64,000 nucleotides of DNA from Undibacterium sp. KW1 (GTDB lineage: Bacteria; Pseudomonadota; Gammaproteobacteria; Burkholderiales; Burkholderiaceae_D). Positions 26,905 through 36,251 of this stretch are shown piece by piece. The stretch lies in NCBI RefSeq assembly GCF_009937955.1, contig NZ_AP018439.1, forward strand, positions 1,984,001 to 2,048,000, given 5' to 3'. The stretch's first letter is position 1. Each line of letters opens with the position of its first letter. The notes beneath the pieces were generated by a model. It had not been told where the DNA came from. It saw nothing but the letters and a program-made list of their open reading frames with translations, and did not search any database. A program made the position numbers and the translations under genes.

Positions 26905-28053
26905 CTATTTTAATTTCAAACGCCATAATGAAGTAACTTCTTTGACGCGGGCAGCATGCAAGGGATCGTTTTCATCTGTGGATTTTGGATGGCGCGGTTT
27001 GATATCCATCTTGCCAGCTACTGTCAGGCCACCTGCATCTATCCAGCCTTGCAACTCTGCCGCAGTACGCAGGCCCAGGTGTTCGGCAAAGTCTGACATG
27101 ACCAGCCAGGCTTCACCCTGTGGCTCCAGATGTTCTGCCACGCCAGCCAGAAAACCGCGCAGCATGCGGCTGTCAGGGTCATACACAGCATATTCTATCG
27201 GTGAGTTAGGACGTGCTGGCAACCATGGCGGGTTACACACTATCAAAGGCGCGCGACCTGGCGGGAACAAGTCTGCCTGCACCAATTCAATCTGGCTGGA
27301 CAAACCCAGTCTGTCTATGTTTTCACGGGCACAGGCGAGGGCGCGCTGGTCCTGGTCGGTAGCGATGATCTTTTTGACGCCACGTTTGGCCAGCAAGGCA
27401 GACAGCACACCAGTGCCGACACCAATATCAAAAGCCAGTGTCGTCGATGGCAGCGGGGCTTTTGCCAGCAAATCTATGTATTCACCACGTACTGGAGAAA
27501 ACACACCGTAGTAAGGGTGGATTTTTGCACCCAGCGCAGCGATCTCTACGCCATTCTTGCGCCATTCATGCGCACCTATCAAACCCAGTAATTCACGCAG
27601 GGAAGCCACAAAGGCTGTGCTGGGCTCGCCATAGACTTCGCGGCAGGCTAGTGTTACATCCGGCGCACGGCGCAGGGTGATGCGGTAATCGGCTTCAAAG
27701 GGTATCAAGAGCATGGCCAGTACGCGCGCTCTTTGAGACTGCGCCTGGCGGTGCAGGTTGAATGCTTCTTTCGCAGATTCAGGCACCTTGGCCTTTTTGC
27801 TGGCCCTGGCTGGTTTTTTATCGATGCGGCGTGCCAGTGCCTGCAATAGCTGCTTGGCATTGTGGTAATCACCACGCCATAGCAGAGCCGTGCCTTCGCA
27901 GGCCAGCTTATAGGCGGTTTCGACATTCATGCGGTCATCGGCAATCTGCACGCGCTTGGGCGCTGGTGCACCACTCTCGGAATGCCATCGGCATGAGCGT
28001 GCTTCGTCGTTTTCTGTCCAGTGCAATTGCAGAGCGGGATCGGGGGTGTTCAT
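26905..28053 (-). CDS. Class I SAM-dependent methyltransferase (NPPW type)
   Basis: 382 residues from the ATG at 28053; an upstream in-frame ATG 18 codons earlier encodes a Lys/Asn-rich lead that looks untranslated. Residues ~1-150 are an unassigned N-terminal region. From ~205 a Rossmann fold begins: motif I FDIGVGTGVLSALLA, then acidic ATDQDQRALACA, then NPPW in LIVCNPPWLPARP. NPPW/Y is typical of enzymes that methylate exocyclic or side-chain nitrogens, such as the RsmC/PrmC class. Substrate undetermined; rRNA or protein glutamine are the usual choices. It is divergent from the DUF885 gene. Confidence 0.85.
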   Translation of the reverse strand: MNTPDPALQLHWTENDEARSCRWHSESGAPAPKRVQIADDRMNVETAYKLACEGTALLWRGDYHNAKQLLQALARRIDKKPARASKKAKVPESAKEAFNLHRQAQSQRARVLAMLLIPFEADYRITLRRAPDVTLACREVYGEPSTAFVASLRELLGLIGAHEWRKNGVEIAALGAKIHPYYGVFSPVRGEYIDLLAKAPLPSTTLAFDIGVGTGVLSALLAKRGVKKIIATDQDQRALACARENIDRLGLSSQIELVQADLFPPGRAPLIVCNPPWLPARPNSPIEYAVYDPDSRMLRGFLAGVAEHLEPQGEAWLVMSDFAEHLGLRTAAELQGWIDAGGLTVAGKMDIKPRHPKSTDENDPLHAARVKEVTSLWRLKLK

Positions 28054-28243
28054 ATTTTTCTTTTTGTTGATTTTGTTGATGCTGCAGGTTTGCCAGTGTC
28101 TGGCCAAGGCTGGAGTGTAACAAAGAATGCTGCCTGGAAGAGGGCTGTGTGAGGATGCGCACGGTTTTGCAAGCGAGTTTTCCTCATTGGGACAAAGTAA
28201 AAAATACAGCTGGCAGGCACCATCTTATGTTAACCTCATGTTT

Positions 28244-28257
28244 CTTAATATATTAAG
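28244..28257. promoter_or_regulatory. 14-bp AT-rich palindrome upstream of the DUF885 gene
   Basis: CTTAATATATTAAG is a perfect palindrome 29 bases before the start codon at 28286. It could be a small operator or part of the promoter. Position is the only evidence. Confidence 0.3.
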
Positions 28258-28285
28258 CCTGCTATTAGCCTACTAGGAACTCACT

Positions 28286-30088
28286 ATGCCCATCCAATTT
28301 CGTCCTGTTGTTCTTGCGACTTTGTTGTCGTCATTGATCATTGCTCCTCCTCTCAGCCTGGCTGCTAAGCCCTCGACTGTAGTGGAAAGCAAGAAGGCAG
28401 ACCTGGGTTTTGCACAGATCAAGACAGCCTTCCTCAGCGCATTGTGGCAACAAGACCCGGACATGGCGATGGCAGCAGGCCGTTATCAGGATGCTAATAA
28501 ACTGGTATTGCCAGACCAGGCTACCCGCGATGCCTATGTTGCATTCACAGATAACTGGCTGGCGCAATTGAACAAGGTGGGGGCAGATGCCTTGTCCGCC
28601 AAAGAACAGACTGACCTGGCGCTGATGCGCAATTACCTGAATGGAACACGATGGTATTTGACGCAGTTCCGCGAATTTGAATGGAACCCCACCCAGCATA
28701 ATATTGCAGGCAGTTTTGATGCCATTCTCAATACTGACTTCGCGCCGAAAGCAAAACGGGTACAGGTAGCAATACAGCGCCTGCAAGCAGTGCCTGCCTA
28801 TTATGCAGCAGCCAAAGCCAGCATCAAAAACCCTACGCCTGAACACACCCGCCTGGCGATCAAGCAAAGTGCTGGCGCGATTTCGGTATTGGCTGATCTG
28901 GAGAAAGCAGCATCGCAGGAAAAACTCGCAACAAAAGACAAGCAGGCGCTGGAAGACGGCTTGAAAAATGCCCGGGCTGCGGTCAATGACTACGTGCAAT
29001 TCCTGGAAAATCTGGAAAAGAAACTTGATACTGCAACGGCCCGTTCTTTCCGCATAGGCAAGCAGCTATATGAAGGTAAATTCACTGCTGATATCCAGTC
29101 TTCACTGAGTGCCGAACAGACTTACCAGCGCGCACTGACTGCCAGGGACGAAGCGCACAATAATATGGAAAAACTGGCTGACCAGCTCTGGGATAAAACC
29201 ATGGGTGCGCAAGCCAAGCCTGCTGACCGCGTCAAGAAGATTGCCATGGTCATCGACAAACTGTCTGAAAATCATGTGGTCGCAAAAGACTTGTACCCTG
29301 AAATTCGCCAGCAATTGCCGCTGCTGGAAAAGTGGATACGCGAACATGATCTCGTCAGCCTGGACTTGAAAAAGCCACTGGTCGTACGTGAGACACCAGT
29401 ATATCAACGCGGCGTCAGTCTGGCCTCTATCGAAGCGCCTGGCATCTTCAGACCCAATGATAAAACCTATTACAACGTTACCCCTTTTGATGGACAACCC
29501 GCCGACCAAGTTGAAAGCACGCTGCGGGAATACAATCACTGGGTCTTGCAGATATTGAACATCCACGAAGCCATCCCTGGCCATTACACGCAACTGCAGC
29601 ATGCGAATAAATCACCCTCAGTCATCAAGACCCTGTTTGGCAATGGCGCAATGATAGAAGGCTGGGCCGTTTATAGCGAACGTATGATGCTGGAGTCCGG
29701 CTATGGCGGCAATACGCCAGAGATGTGGCTTATGTATTACAAATGGAACTTGCGCGCCGTCTGCAATACCATCCTCGATTATCTGGTGCATGTACTCGGC
29801 ATGACAGAGGCAGAAGCCAAAGACTTTTTGATGAACCAGGCTTTCCAGACCAAGGCAGAAGCCGATGGCAAATGGCTGCGCGTGCAATACACATCCGTGC
29901 AACTCACCAGCTATTTCAGTGGTTATAGCGAGATACTTGAATTCCGCGAGCAACTTAAAAAACAGCAGGGCGACAAGTTCAAACTCAAGCAATTCCATGA
30001 GCAATTCCTGAGCTATGGCAGTGCACCTGTGGGGATGATCAAGAAGTTGATGTTGAAGGACGCGGGAAAGCAAAGATTTCTTAAATGA
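28286..30088 (+). CDS. Exported DUF885 family peptidase-like protein
   Basis: 600 residues. Residues 1-27 are a signal peptide (VVLATLLSSLIIAPPLSLAA). DUF885 proteins are largely helical and related to zinc metallopeptidases. The zinc-type motif is H427-E428-A-I-P-G-H433 in NIHEAIPGHYTQLQ, followed by the second conserved segment MIEGWAVYSERMM, which holds the third ligand region. The family is widespread in Xanthomonadales and Burkholderiales, with poorly known substrates, probably peptides in the periplasm. Monocistronic by spacing. Confidence 0.88.
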   Translation: MPIQFRPVVLATLLSSLIIAPPLSLAAKPSTVVESKKADLGFAQIKTAFLSALWQQDPDMAMAAGRYQDANKLVLPDQATRDAYVAFTDNWLAQLNKVGADALSAKEQTDLALMRNYLNGTRWYLTQFREFEWNPTQHNIAGSFDAILNTDFAPKAKRVQVAIQRLQAVPAYYAAAKASIKNPTPEHTRLAIKQSAGAISVLADLEKAASQEKLATKDKQALEDGLKNARAAVNDYVQFLENLEKKLDTATARSFRIGKQLYEGKFTADIQSSLSAEQTYQRALTARDEAHNNMEKLADQLWDKTMGAQAKPADRVKKIAMVIDKLSENHVVAKDLYPEIRQQLPLLEKWIREHDLVSLDLKKPLVVRETPVYQRGVSLASIEAPGIFRPNDKTYYNVTPFDGQPADQVESTLREYNHWVLQILNIHEAIPGHYTQLQHANKSPSVIKTLFGNGAMIEGWAVYSERMMLESGYGGNTPEMWLMYYKWNLRAVCNTILDYLVHVLGMTEAEAKDFLMNQAFQTKAEADGKWLRVQYTSVQLTSYFSGYSEILEFREQLKKQQGDKFKLKQFHEQFLSYGSAPVGMIKKLMLKDAGKQRFLK

Positions 30089-30146
30089 TTTCAGAATTGT
30101 TGCTAGTATTGTTGTTCTTCAAAATTATCAAGTAAAGTCGCCCGCC

Positions 30147-30623
30147 ATGATCAGATTAAAATCACTCAATTTTATGTTAGCTCTCATGGTGATATGCCCC
30201 GGTTACGCATTCAGCCTGGAATCGGCTATCAAGGATAAAGAGCAACTGCTTATCGGCACATGGCTAAAAGGTTTGACCGCCGAAATTGCTGCATTAAGCG
30301 CAGATAAACTGGCTCTTTACAAATCGTCGAGCCCTTTAGGAGAAGTGGTTCAATACAAGGCGGACCATAGTTTTGTCATGTATCCACCTTGTGGGAAAAA
30401 GGCGGAAGATTTGCGTAAACTTGGGCTGAGTTTTATTGAGGGTACCTGGAAGATCAATGATGCTGGTGATTTGGTGAGTGAAGTCAGCAATAAAGGCAAA
30501 GTCTTTACGCAAGTATCGAAAATTGATTGGATAAATGAACAGCTTGTGTTGACCATAGGCAAACCTGGCACGGGCGACAGGATGGGGAAATATTTTGGCA
30601 AGTTCCCTCCGCAATGCTCTTAG
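30147..30623 (+). CDS. Secreted protein of unknown function
   Basis: 158 residues with a signal peptide (LNFMLALMVICPGYAFS). The mature part reads like a small beta-barrel, with alternating strands such as VVQYKADHSFVMYPPCG, IEGTWKINDAGDLVSEVS and LVLTIGKPG. Two Cys (in PPCGKK and near the C-terminus, PPQCS) could form a disulphide. The GTW and Y/F patterns recall lipocalin-like or DUF-type folds, but I cannot name a family. 58 bases after the DUF885 gene and 44 before the phosphatase gene. Confidence 0.7.
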   Translation: MIRLKSLNFMLALMVICPGYAFSLESAIKDKEQLLIGTWLKGLTAEIAALSADKLALYKSSSPLGEVVQYKADHSFVMYPPCGKKAEDLRKLGLSFIEGTWKINDAGDLVSEVSNKGKVFTQVSKIDWINEQLVLTIGKPGTGDRMGKYFGKFPPQCS

Positions 30624-30667
30624 TATTGTGCAAATCAAGCTGACATGATTCTCAACAGCAAATAGCA

Positions 30668-31165
30668 ATGCGCCCCGATATTTATAAAGTCACTCAGATT
30701 GGCAAGGGTTTTCTTGCCGTCATGGCCAAGCCCGTTGCTGGCGAATGGATAGAAGACGAATTTCGCGGGATTGCGCAATTCGGCATCAGCAGGATGGTCT
30801 CGTTGTTAGAGACCCATGAAATACGTGACTTGGGTTTGCGGACTGCGCCAGACTTATGCGCAGCAAATCAAATCAATTTTATGCATTACCCCATCAAGGA
30901 CAGAGGCTTGCCATCATCTTTTTCTGCCACGCAGAAACTAGTGACGCGATTGCATGATGACATTCTCAAGGGGAACAATACCGTCATCCACTGCCGCGCC
31001 GGGATAGGGCGGACTGGCCTGCTTGCCGCAGCAGTGTTAATACGACACGGGCTTGATGCAAATGCTGCTCTGGCAATAATCAGCAAGGCACGTGGCGTTG
31101 GCGTTCCCGATACCGTAGAGCAAATCGATTGGTTGAACAAGCATCAGGCTACATTGCGCGCATGA
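30668..31165 (+). CDS. Dual-specificity-type protein phosphatase
   Basis: 165 residues of the cysteine-dependent phosphatase fold. The P-loop is VIHCRAGIGRTGLLAA with catalytic C109 and R115. The general acid is probably D78 in YPIKDRGLP. MVSLLETHEI is the strand before the acid loop. It resembles the small dual-specificity (PTEN-like) phosphatases that bacteria use for phosphotyrosine or phosphoinositide-like substrates. No kinase is nearby. The start at 30668 has no strong ribosome site (AACAGCAAATAGCA precedes it). Confidence 0.85.
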   Translation: MRPDIYKVTQIGKGFLAVMAKPVAGEWIEDEFRGIAQFGISRMVSLLETHEIRDLGLRTAPDLCAANQINFMHYPIKDRGLPSSFSATQKLVTRLHDDILKGNNTVIHCRAGIGRTGLLAAAVLIRHGLDANAALAIISKARGVGVPDTVEQIDWLNKHQATLRA

Positions 31166-31692
31166 AATAGCAAAATTCTGCTTTGCACAGATTTTGTTAT
31201 TCATCTTTTTCGAAAATATTTCACTGCAGAAATTTAAATTTCCTTCAGGAAAAACATTCTCTCGTCTGTTTTGGTGCACCTTCAAAAATTGTGGTGCAAA
31301 AGTCATAGAAATGCACAAAACAGATAAGCAAGAGTGGTTTTTTCGCAAATTTGTTAAAAAAAGTCAAACCTTGGTAACAAAACTGACATAAGCGGATGTT
31401 AATCTAGTAATCGTTTGCGCAAACGATTGCTTAATATAACTGTCGTTAAATCTCGTTTCTTGAAAGCTGCAAACAGCATGGTGGTAAGAAAAATAGTAGA
31501 GCTGTACAAGAATGGCTGCTTACGGATATCTGAACAAAGGCTGAAGAAAAAGAAGCGAGATAGGCGTATTCCTGAGGGGATATGTGCAGGCAAGGTATGA
31601 CTCTGCTTTGATGTTTTCATCTGGATGAGGATATGTGCGAGACGGCCACATAGATCAATACTAATGAACAATCATTCAGGGGGAATATTTTT
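31166..31692. other. AT-rich regulatory region upstream of the CehA-like gene
   Basis: 527 bases without a credible gene. It is AT-rich, with long A/T runs, and carries one outstanding element, the 20-bp palindrome at 31409-31428. A 61-codon ORF at 31415-31600 is Lys/Arg-rich, starts inside the palindrome and has no ribosome site, so I do not call it. The AT-richness contrasts with the flanking genes. Confidence 0.6.
31409..31428. promoter_or_regulatory. Perfect 20-bp palindromic operator, LacI-family type
   Basis: Half-site AATCGTTTGC (31409-31418) is followed directly by its exact complement (31419-31428). An odd-free palindrome centred on CG with GTTTGCGCAAAC is the usual form of LacI/GalR-family operators. 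No LacI-type regulator is encoded in this window. It lies 265 bases before the CehA-like gene. Confidence 0.6.
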
Positions 31693-34491
31693 ATGCAAGG
31701 TCTACAAAAAGCCGGCAAGCTAAAAGTGCTGGCATTGCAACTCAGTCTTATTTTTACAGTCAGTTTTGCGGGCATGGAAGCTGCCTACGCATCTATCCCG
31801 GATCATCATGAGTTTGAGGCAAGTCTGCATGTGCCATATCGCTCGGATGCAAAAGCTGGTGCCGAATCCCGCTATTTCACGATGGAATTCGAATACCCCT
31901 ATGTGACGAAAGAACAAACCATCACATGGCGTCTGGAGTTGCTGGGCAGCGACGGCAAGGTCGTCGATCGCTGGTATGGCACAGAAAAACTGTTCAAGAA
32001 AACTGTCACCGCACAAATGTTCTGGAGTGGCCGTGGCCCAACTGGCGCAGCTTTGAAAGACGGCGTCTATCAAGTCAGGCTTACCGCCAAGGCGACGGAT
32101 ACATCTGCGATTCAAGCCGCTCCCGCTGGCGATGTTGCCAGCACGGTTGAGCGCGCATTGGCAGTCCACGATACAGAAATCATTACACAAAGCTGGCCGC
32201 TGCAAGTCGGCAAACTGGCAACACCAAAAATGCCAAGCTTTGCCGCCTTGCCTACCAAGGCCAGTAAAGCCCTTGCTGCCTCATCCACTGCTGCTACCAA
32301 GGCCGTAGCAGGCATGGCACCGCCGCCGGCGCCGGCAACAGGTTCACTGCCTTACACTATCTACTACGGCAACCTGCACAGCCAGACCAATCATAGTGAT
32401 GGGGGGGGCGAGCTAACTTCATGCACAGGTGCGCAAAACCCACAATCTGCTGCCTATGGTCCAACGGATGCATATCAATATGCATTGAACAAGGGCCTGG
32501 ATTTCCTGATGACATCTGAGCACAACCATATGTACGATGGCTCTGACGGCACGAACGCTTCTGCCACACCGGCATCTGCAAAAAACCTGTATCAATCCGG
32601 TCTTGCCGCTGCCAGCAGTTTTAACTCCAGCCACACAGGCTTCCTTGGGATTTATGGTCTGGAGTGGGGTGTCATCAACAATGGTGGGCACTTGAATATT
32701 TTCAATGCCAATGAATTATTGGGATGGGAATACAATAGCAGCAGCCAATTACTAGCAGATACGCTGACTACAAAAAATGATTATGCCGGCTTATACACCT
32801 TGATGCGTCAGCGTGGCTGGGTAGGGCAATTTAATCACCCTTCAAGCAGCGGACAGTTCCTGGTGGGTGGAACTGCATTCGGTTATACCGCAGATGGCGA
32901 TCAGGCTATGGTTGCTTGCGAAGTCTTGAATACTTCCGCTTTCTCTACTAATACGACAGAGACAGAAACCAGTCGCAGCACCTATGAAGGTGCTTGTAAC
33001 AAGGCACTGGAAGCAGGTTTCCACATCGCATTCACGACAGACCAGGATAACCACTGTGCCAACTGGGGTGCTTCTTATACCAATCGCACAGGTGTTTTGT
33101 TGGCAAACGGTGCAGCATTGAATACCACAAATTTTGTGGATGCTTTAAAAGCCCGCCGCGTCTTCGCTACTATGGACAAGAATTCGCAAATCATTCTGAC
33201 AGCGAATGGTCACGTCATGGGTGAGCGGTTTACGAATAGTGGTGCCTTGACCCTGGTCAGCAATTTTGCCAACACCAGTGGGCGAACTGTTTCTACCGTT
33301 GTGATTTATGAAGGTGTACCAGGTCGCAATGGCACGGTGACACAGTTGTCGAATACAGCGACGACGACAATTACTCCGGCAGTGGGCGAGCATTTTTACT
33401 ATGCAAAAATCACGCAGGACGACGGTAAAATCCTGTGGTCTGCACCGATCTGGGTTACCCAATCGAATAGTACAGACAGCACGCCACCGACAGTCAGTGC
33501 AGGCGAATCCGGTACTAGCGGTAACATCACCTTGTCTGCCAATGCGACAGATAATGTCGGTGTCAGTAAAGTTGAGTTCTATGTCGACGGTGCACTCAAA
33601 GGCACTGCCACCAGTACACCGTACAGCATGACGCTGAACTCCACAAGCTTGACTAACGCCAGCCACAGCCTGGTTGCCAAAGCCTATGATGCGGCCAACA
33701 ATGTTGGTACTTCATCGGCAGTCAGCTTCACCATCAATAACCCTGTCAGTGATACTACCGCACCTACCGTGTCGGCCAGTGAAAGCGGCACTAGTGGCAA
33801 CATTACTCTGTCAGCTACAGCGACAGACAATGTAGGCGTCACTAAAGTTGAGTTTTATGTTGACGGTACATTGAAGGCAACCAGCACAGCTTCACCGTAT
33901 TCAACGACATTGAATTCAACCACCTTGTCGAATGGTACGCACAGCCTGACGGCCAAAGCCTATGATGCTGCCAATAATATTGGCACTTCTTCTGCCGTGA
34001 GTTTTACTGTCAATAACAGTACCTCGACGCAGTTGATTACCAACGGCGGCTTCGAGAGTGGTGCCAGTTCATGGACGGCCAGTTCAGGCGTGATCAGTAC
34101 CGGTGGCTCTGAAGCATCTCGCACAGGCAGCTACAAAGCCTGGCTCAATGGTTATGGCAGTGCCCACACTGATACCCTGTATCAGCAAGTGACTATCCCC
34201 GCTGCCGCCACATCCGCCAGCCTGAGTTTCTGGTTGAAAGTCAGTTCGGCAGAAACCACGACAACCCAGGCTTACGATACCCTCAAACTGCAAATCCAAA
34301 ACAGCAGTGGCACGGTACTGGCAACACTGGCGACGTACTCGAACCTGAATAAGGGTACGACCTATGTCAACAAAACCTTTGACCTGAGCAGCTATAAAGG
34401 TCAGACCATACGCGTGTATTTTGTGGGTGTTGAAGGTAGCGTGACAGCGACGTCTTTCCTGATCGACGATATATCGCTGATTTCGCAATAA
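31693..34491 (+). CDS. Large secreted CehA/McbA-type metallohydrolase with tandem Ig-like domains
   Basis: 932 residues. Signal peptide (LALQLSLIFTVSFAGMEAAYA). Residues ~35-180 are a beta-sandwich ending in a Pro/Ala-rich linker. Residues ~215-500 are a PHP-type fold as in CehA/McbA: YYGNLHSQTNHSDGGGE, then MTSEHNHMYDG, then QFNHPSSSG and FTTDQDNHCANWG. These His/Asp clusters are the expected metal ligands. Two near-identical 92-residue Ig-like domains follow (from ~595 and ~687), each with TVSA..SGTSGNITLSA and DNVGV.KVEFYVDG. The C-terminus (~775-932) is a jelly-roll like carbohydrate-binding modules (NGGFESGASSW). Probably a phosphodiesterase or hydrolase acting on polymers outside the cell; substrate unknown. 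Confidence 0.85.
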   Translation: MQGLQKAGKLKVLALQLSLIFTVSFAGMEAAYASIPDHHEFEASLHVPYRSDAKAGAESRYFTMEFEYPYVTKEQTITWRLELLGSDGKVVDRWYGTEKLFKKTVTAQMFWSGRGPTGAALKDGVYQVRLTAKATDTSAIQAAPAGDVASTVERALAVHDTEIITQSWPLQVGKLATPKMPSFAALPTKASKALAASSTAATKAVAGMAPPPAPATGSLPYTIYYGNLHSQTNHSDGGGELTSCTGAQNPQSAAYGPTDAYQYALNKGLDFLMTSEHNHMYDGSDGTNASATPASAKNLYQSGLAAASSFNSSHTGFLGIYGLEWGVINNGGHLNIFNANELLGWEYNSSSQLLADTLTTKNDYAGLYTLMRQRGWVGQFNHPSSSGQFLVGGTAFGYTADGDQAMVACEVLNTSAFSTNTTETETSRSTYEGACNKALEAGFHIAFTTDQDNHCANWGASYTNRTGVLLANGAALNTTNFVDALKARRVFATMDKNSQIILTANGHVMGERFTNSGALTLVSNFANTSGRTVSTVVIYEGVPGRNGTVTQLSNTATTTITPAVGEHFYYAKITQDDGKILWSAPIWVTQSNSTDSTPPTVSAGESGTSGNITLSANATDNVGVSKVEFYVDGALKGTATSTPYSMTLNSTSLTNASHSLVAKAYDAANNVGTSSAVSFTINNPVSDTTAPTVSASESGTSGNITLSATATDNVGVTKVEFYVDGTLKATSTASPYSTTLNSTTLSNGTHSLTAKAYDAANNIGTSSAVSFTVNNSTSTQLITNGGFESGASSWTASSGVISTGGSEASRTGSYKAWLNGYGSAHTDTLYQQVTIPAAATSASLSFWLKVSSAETTTTQAYDTLKLQIQNSSGTVLATLATYSNLNKGTTYVNKTFDLSSYKGQTIRVYFVGVEGSVTATSFLIDDISLISQ

Positions 34492-34523
34492 ACTTTTTAT
34501 ATGCTGAAGTAGTAAAAACGAGA

Positions 34524-34552
34524 AAACCCGCCAGGTCTGGCGGGTTTTTTTT
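34524..34552 (+). terminator. Rho-independent terminator of the CehA-like gene
   Basis: An 11-bp perfect stem (AAACCCGCCAG, 34524-34534, with 34537-34547) and a T8 tail, 33 bases after the stop. Confidence 0.9.
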
Positions 34553-34621
34553 ATTTCTGTGATTCGCGGTAATATATGTCATCTAGCCAAGCCATCTACG
34601 TAACGAATGCCGGAGATCAAA

Positions 34622-35242
34622 ATGAAAATCAGGTTTTATCACGCACCAGATGCAAACTGCTGCGAACGCCTGTTGTGGATACTTGACTATAAAAAAATCG
34701 CATACGAGCGCATTGATGTAGGCTTGGGTGATGTTGGTGAACAGGTCAGATTGCTGAGCCCCTTTGCCCGCGTACCACTGATGGAAGTCAATGGCATTGC
34801 CCTGAGTGAATCCATGGCCATGGCCGAATTCATTGAAGAGATCTCACCTGATCCGCCACTGCAATATACCGAGGCCTTCGCGCGCGCCCAGGTGCGGGAG
34901 ATTTGCGAGGCAGTCAATTCTTCCATACACCCCCAGCAAAATAGCAGTACCGTCCGCTATTATCATCCCGACTGGAGCAAGGAGCAGATGCGGCCAGTGC
35001 GTGCCAACTGGCTGTTTATCAATTTGGAAAAATTGCAAAATCGTTTATGGCTACAAAGTCAATTTGCAGTTGGCCATCAATTTACGATGGCAGATATTTT
35101 TGTCAGTATCATTTATCGCAAAGCCTTGGACCTGGGGCGACTTGCGACTGAATTGCCACGTTACGAACAACACTGGACTTTCCTGATGTCAGATGCTGAG
35201 ATACGCAATGCTTGTCCGATCGCCAGTCAGGGCGTATCTTAA
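34622..35242 (+). CDS. Glutathione S-transferase family protein
   Basis: 206 residues from the ATG at 34622, with GGAG seven bases upstream; an in-frame ATG five codons earlier lies over that site. The thioredoxin-like N-domain has MKIRFYHAPDANCCERLLW, where the Cys/Ser pair near residue 12 is the likely catalytic site, and VPLMEVNG (cis-Pro) and LSESMAMAEFIEE bind glutathione. The helical C-domain ends by ~200, with FTMADIFVS as the capping motif. It resembles the zeta (maleylacetoacetate isomerase) or the beta type; substrate not resolvable. Stand-alone gene. Confidence 0.87.
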   Translation: MKIRFYHAPDANCCERLLWILDYKKIAYERIDVGLGDVGEQVRLLSPFARVPLMEVNGIALSESMAMAEFIEEISPDPPLQYTEAFARAQVREICEAVNSSIHPQQNSSTVRYYHPDWSKEQMRPVRANWLFINLEKLQNRLWLQSQFAVGHQFTMADIFVSIIYRKALDLGRLATELPRYEQHWTFLMSDAEIRNACPIASQGVS

Positions 35243-35342
35243 ATATGGCATTGCCATTGACAGAAAATTAAATCAAGATTTAAGGTTGAGATCAAACTTT
35301 GATTTTGAGTTTGTTTAGCGATCTATAAAAAATACCTGAATA

Positions 35343-36251
35343 ATGAAATCATTAGAACGCGCACTGACGTCACTGGAAGGTTTATCCATCGGCGATGCTT
35401 TTGGACAGTGTTTTTTTCAGACAGAAAATCAGTTGCTGCTTGCTGAAGGAAAACAATTGCCTGATGCCCCCTGGTACTTTACTGATGACACAGAGATGAC
35501 TTTGTCCATCGTACATGTATTGCGCAGTCATGGTGAAATTGATCAGGACATCCTCGCAAAAAGTTTTGCGAAACACTATAGCTATGACCGTGCTTATGGC
35601 CCTTCCATGCACAGAGTGCTGGCACGTATTGACGCTGGCGAAGCATGGCAGGAGGTGGTTGCTAGCGCTTTTGAAGGGCAGGGTTCTTATGGTAATGGCG
35701 CTGCCATGCGTGCAGCACCATTGGGCGCATATTTCGCCGATGACCTGTATTTGTTAATGAGGCAGGCGAGTTTGTCTGCCGAAGTGACGCATGGGCATCC
35801 AGAAGGAATAGCGGGAGCCGTTGCAGTTGCATTGGCTGCCGCGCACGCTTGCCTTTACAGCGATGTAGGAATACGCCCCAAACATACAGAATTTTTAGGA
35901 AAAATTATCGACTTGTTACCGCAAAGTGAAGTGCGTTCCAAACTGGTTCGCGCGCAATCCATAGCGACAGCAGGGTCTATGGATTTTCTGGTTTATGTTC
36001 TGGGTAATGGTAATCATATGTCGGCACAAGATACAGTGCCGCTGGCCTTGTGGTGTTGCGGACAGGCACTGGAAGATTTTGAAAAAACCATGTGGCTGAC
36101 TGTCAGTGCAGGTGGAGATCGCGATACTTTATGTGCGATTGCAGGAGGTGTCGTTGCCTCCTTCGTTGGCGACAAAGGTATCCCTGACAGTTGGAGAGCG
36201 AGACGCGAAGCTCTGCCAGACTGGTATCTTGAATCCAGGGATGTAAATTGA
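35343..36251 (+). CDS. ADP-ribosylglycohydrolase family protein
   Basis: 302 residues of the DraG/ARH fold, which removes ADP-ribose from proteins or nucleic acids using a pair of Mg ions. The metal sites are TDDTEMT (residues 47-53) and GGDRDT (257-262); GNGAAMRAAPLG at ~118 and HGHPEGIAGA at ~150 complete the active site. Length is typical. No ADP-ribosyltransferase is visible nearby, so its substrate is open. The next gene overlaps its end by four bases (TTGA at 36248-36251), so the two are translationally coupled. Confidence 0.9.
   Translation: MKSLERALTSLEGLSIGDAFGQCFFQTENQLLLAEGKQLPDAPWYFTDDTEMTLSIVHVLRSHGEIDQDILAKSFAKHYSYDRAYGPSMHRVLARIDAGEAWQEVVASAFEGQGSYGNGAAMRAAPLGAYFADDLYLLMRQASLSAEVTHGHPEGIAGAVAVALAAAHACLYSDVGIRPKHTEFLGKIIDLLPQSEVRSKLVRAQSIATAGSMDFLVYVLGNGNHMSAQDTVPLALWCCGQALEDFEKTMWLTVSAGGDRDTLCAIAGGVVASFVGDKGIPDSWRARREALPDWYLESRDVN

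Noticed and set aside
26864-27511. 215-codon ORF on the plus strand, opposite the methyltransferase
   Set aside because: Arg/Ser/Pro-rich shadow; the methyltransferase motifs are intact on the minus strand.
31415-31600. 61-codon Lys/Arg-rich ORF ahead of the CehA-like gene
   Set aside because: It starts inside the palindrome, lacks a ribosome site and looks like chance coding in AT-rich DNA.
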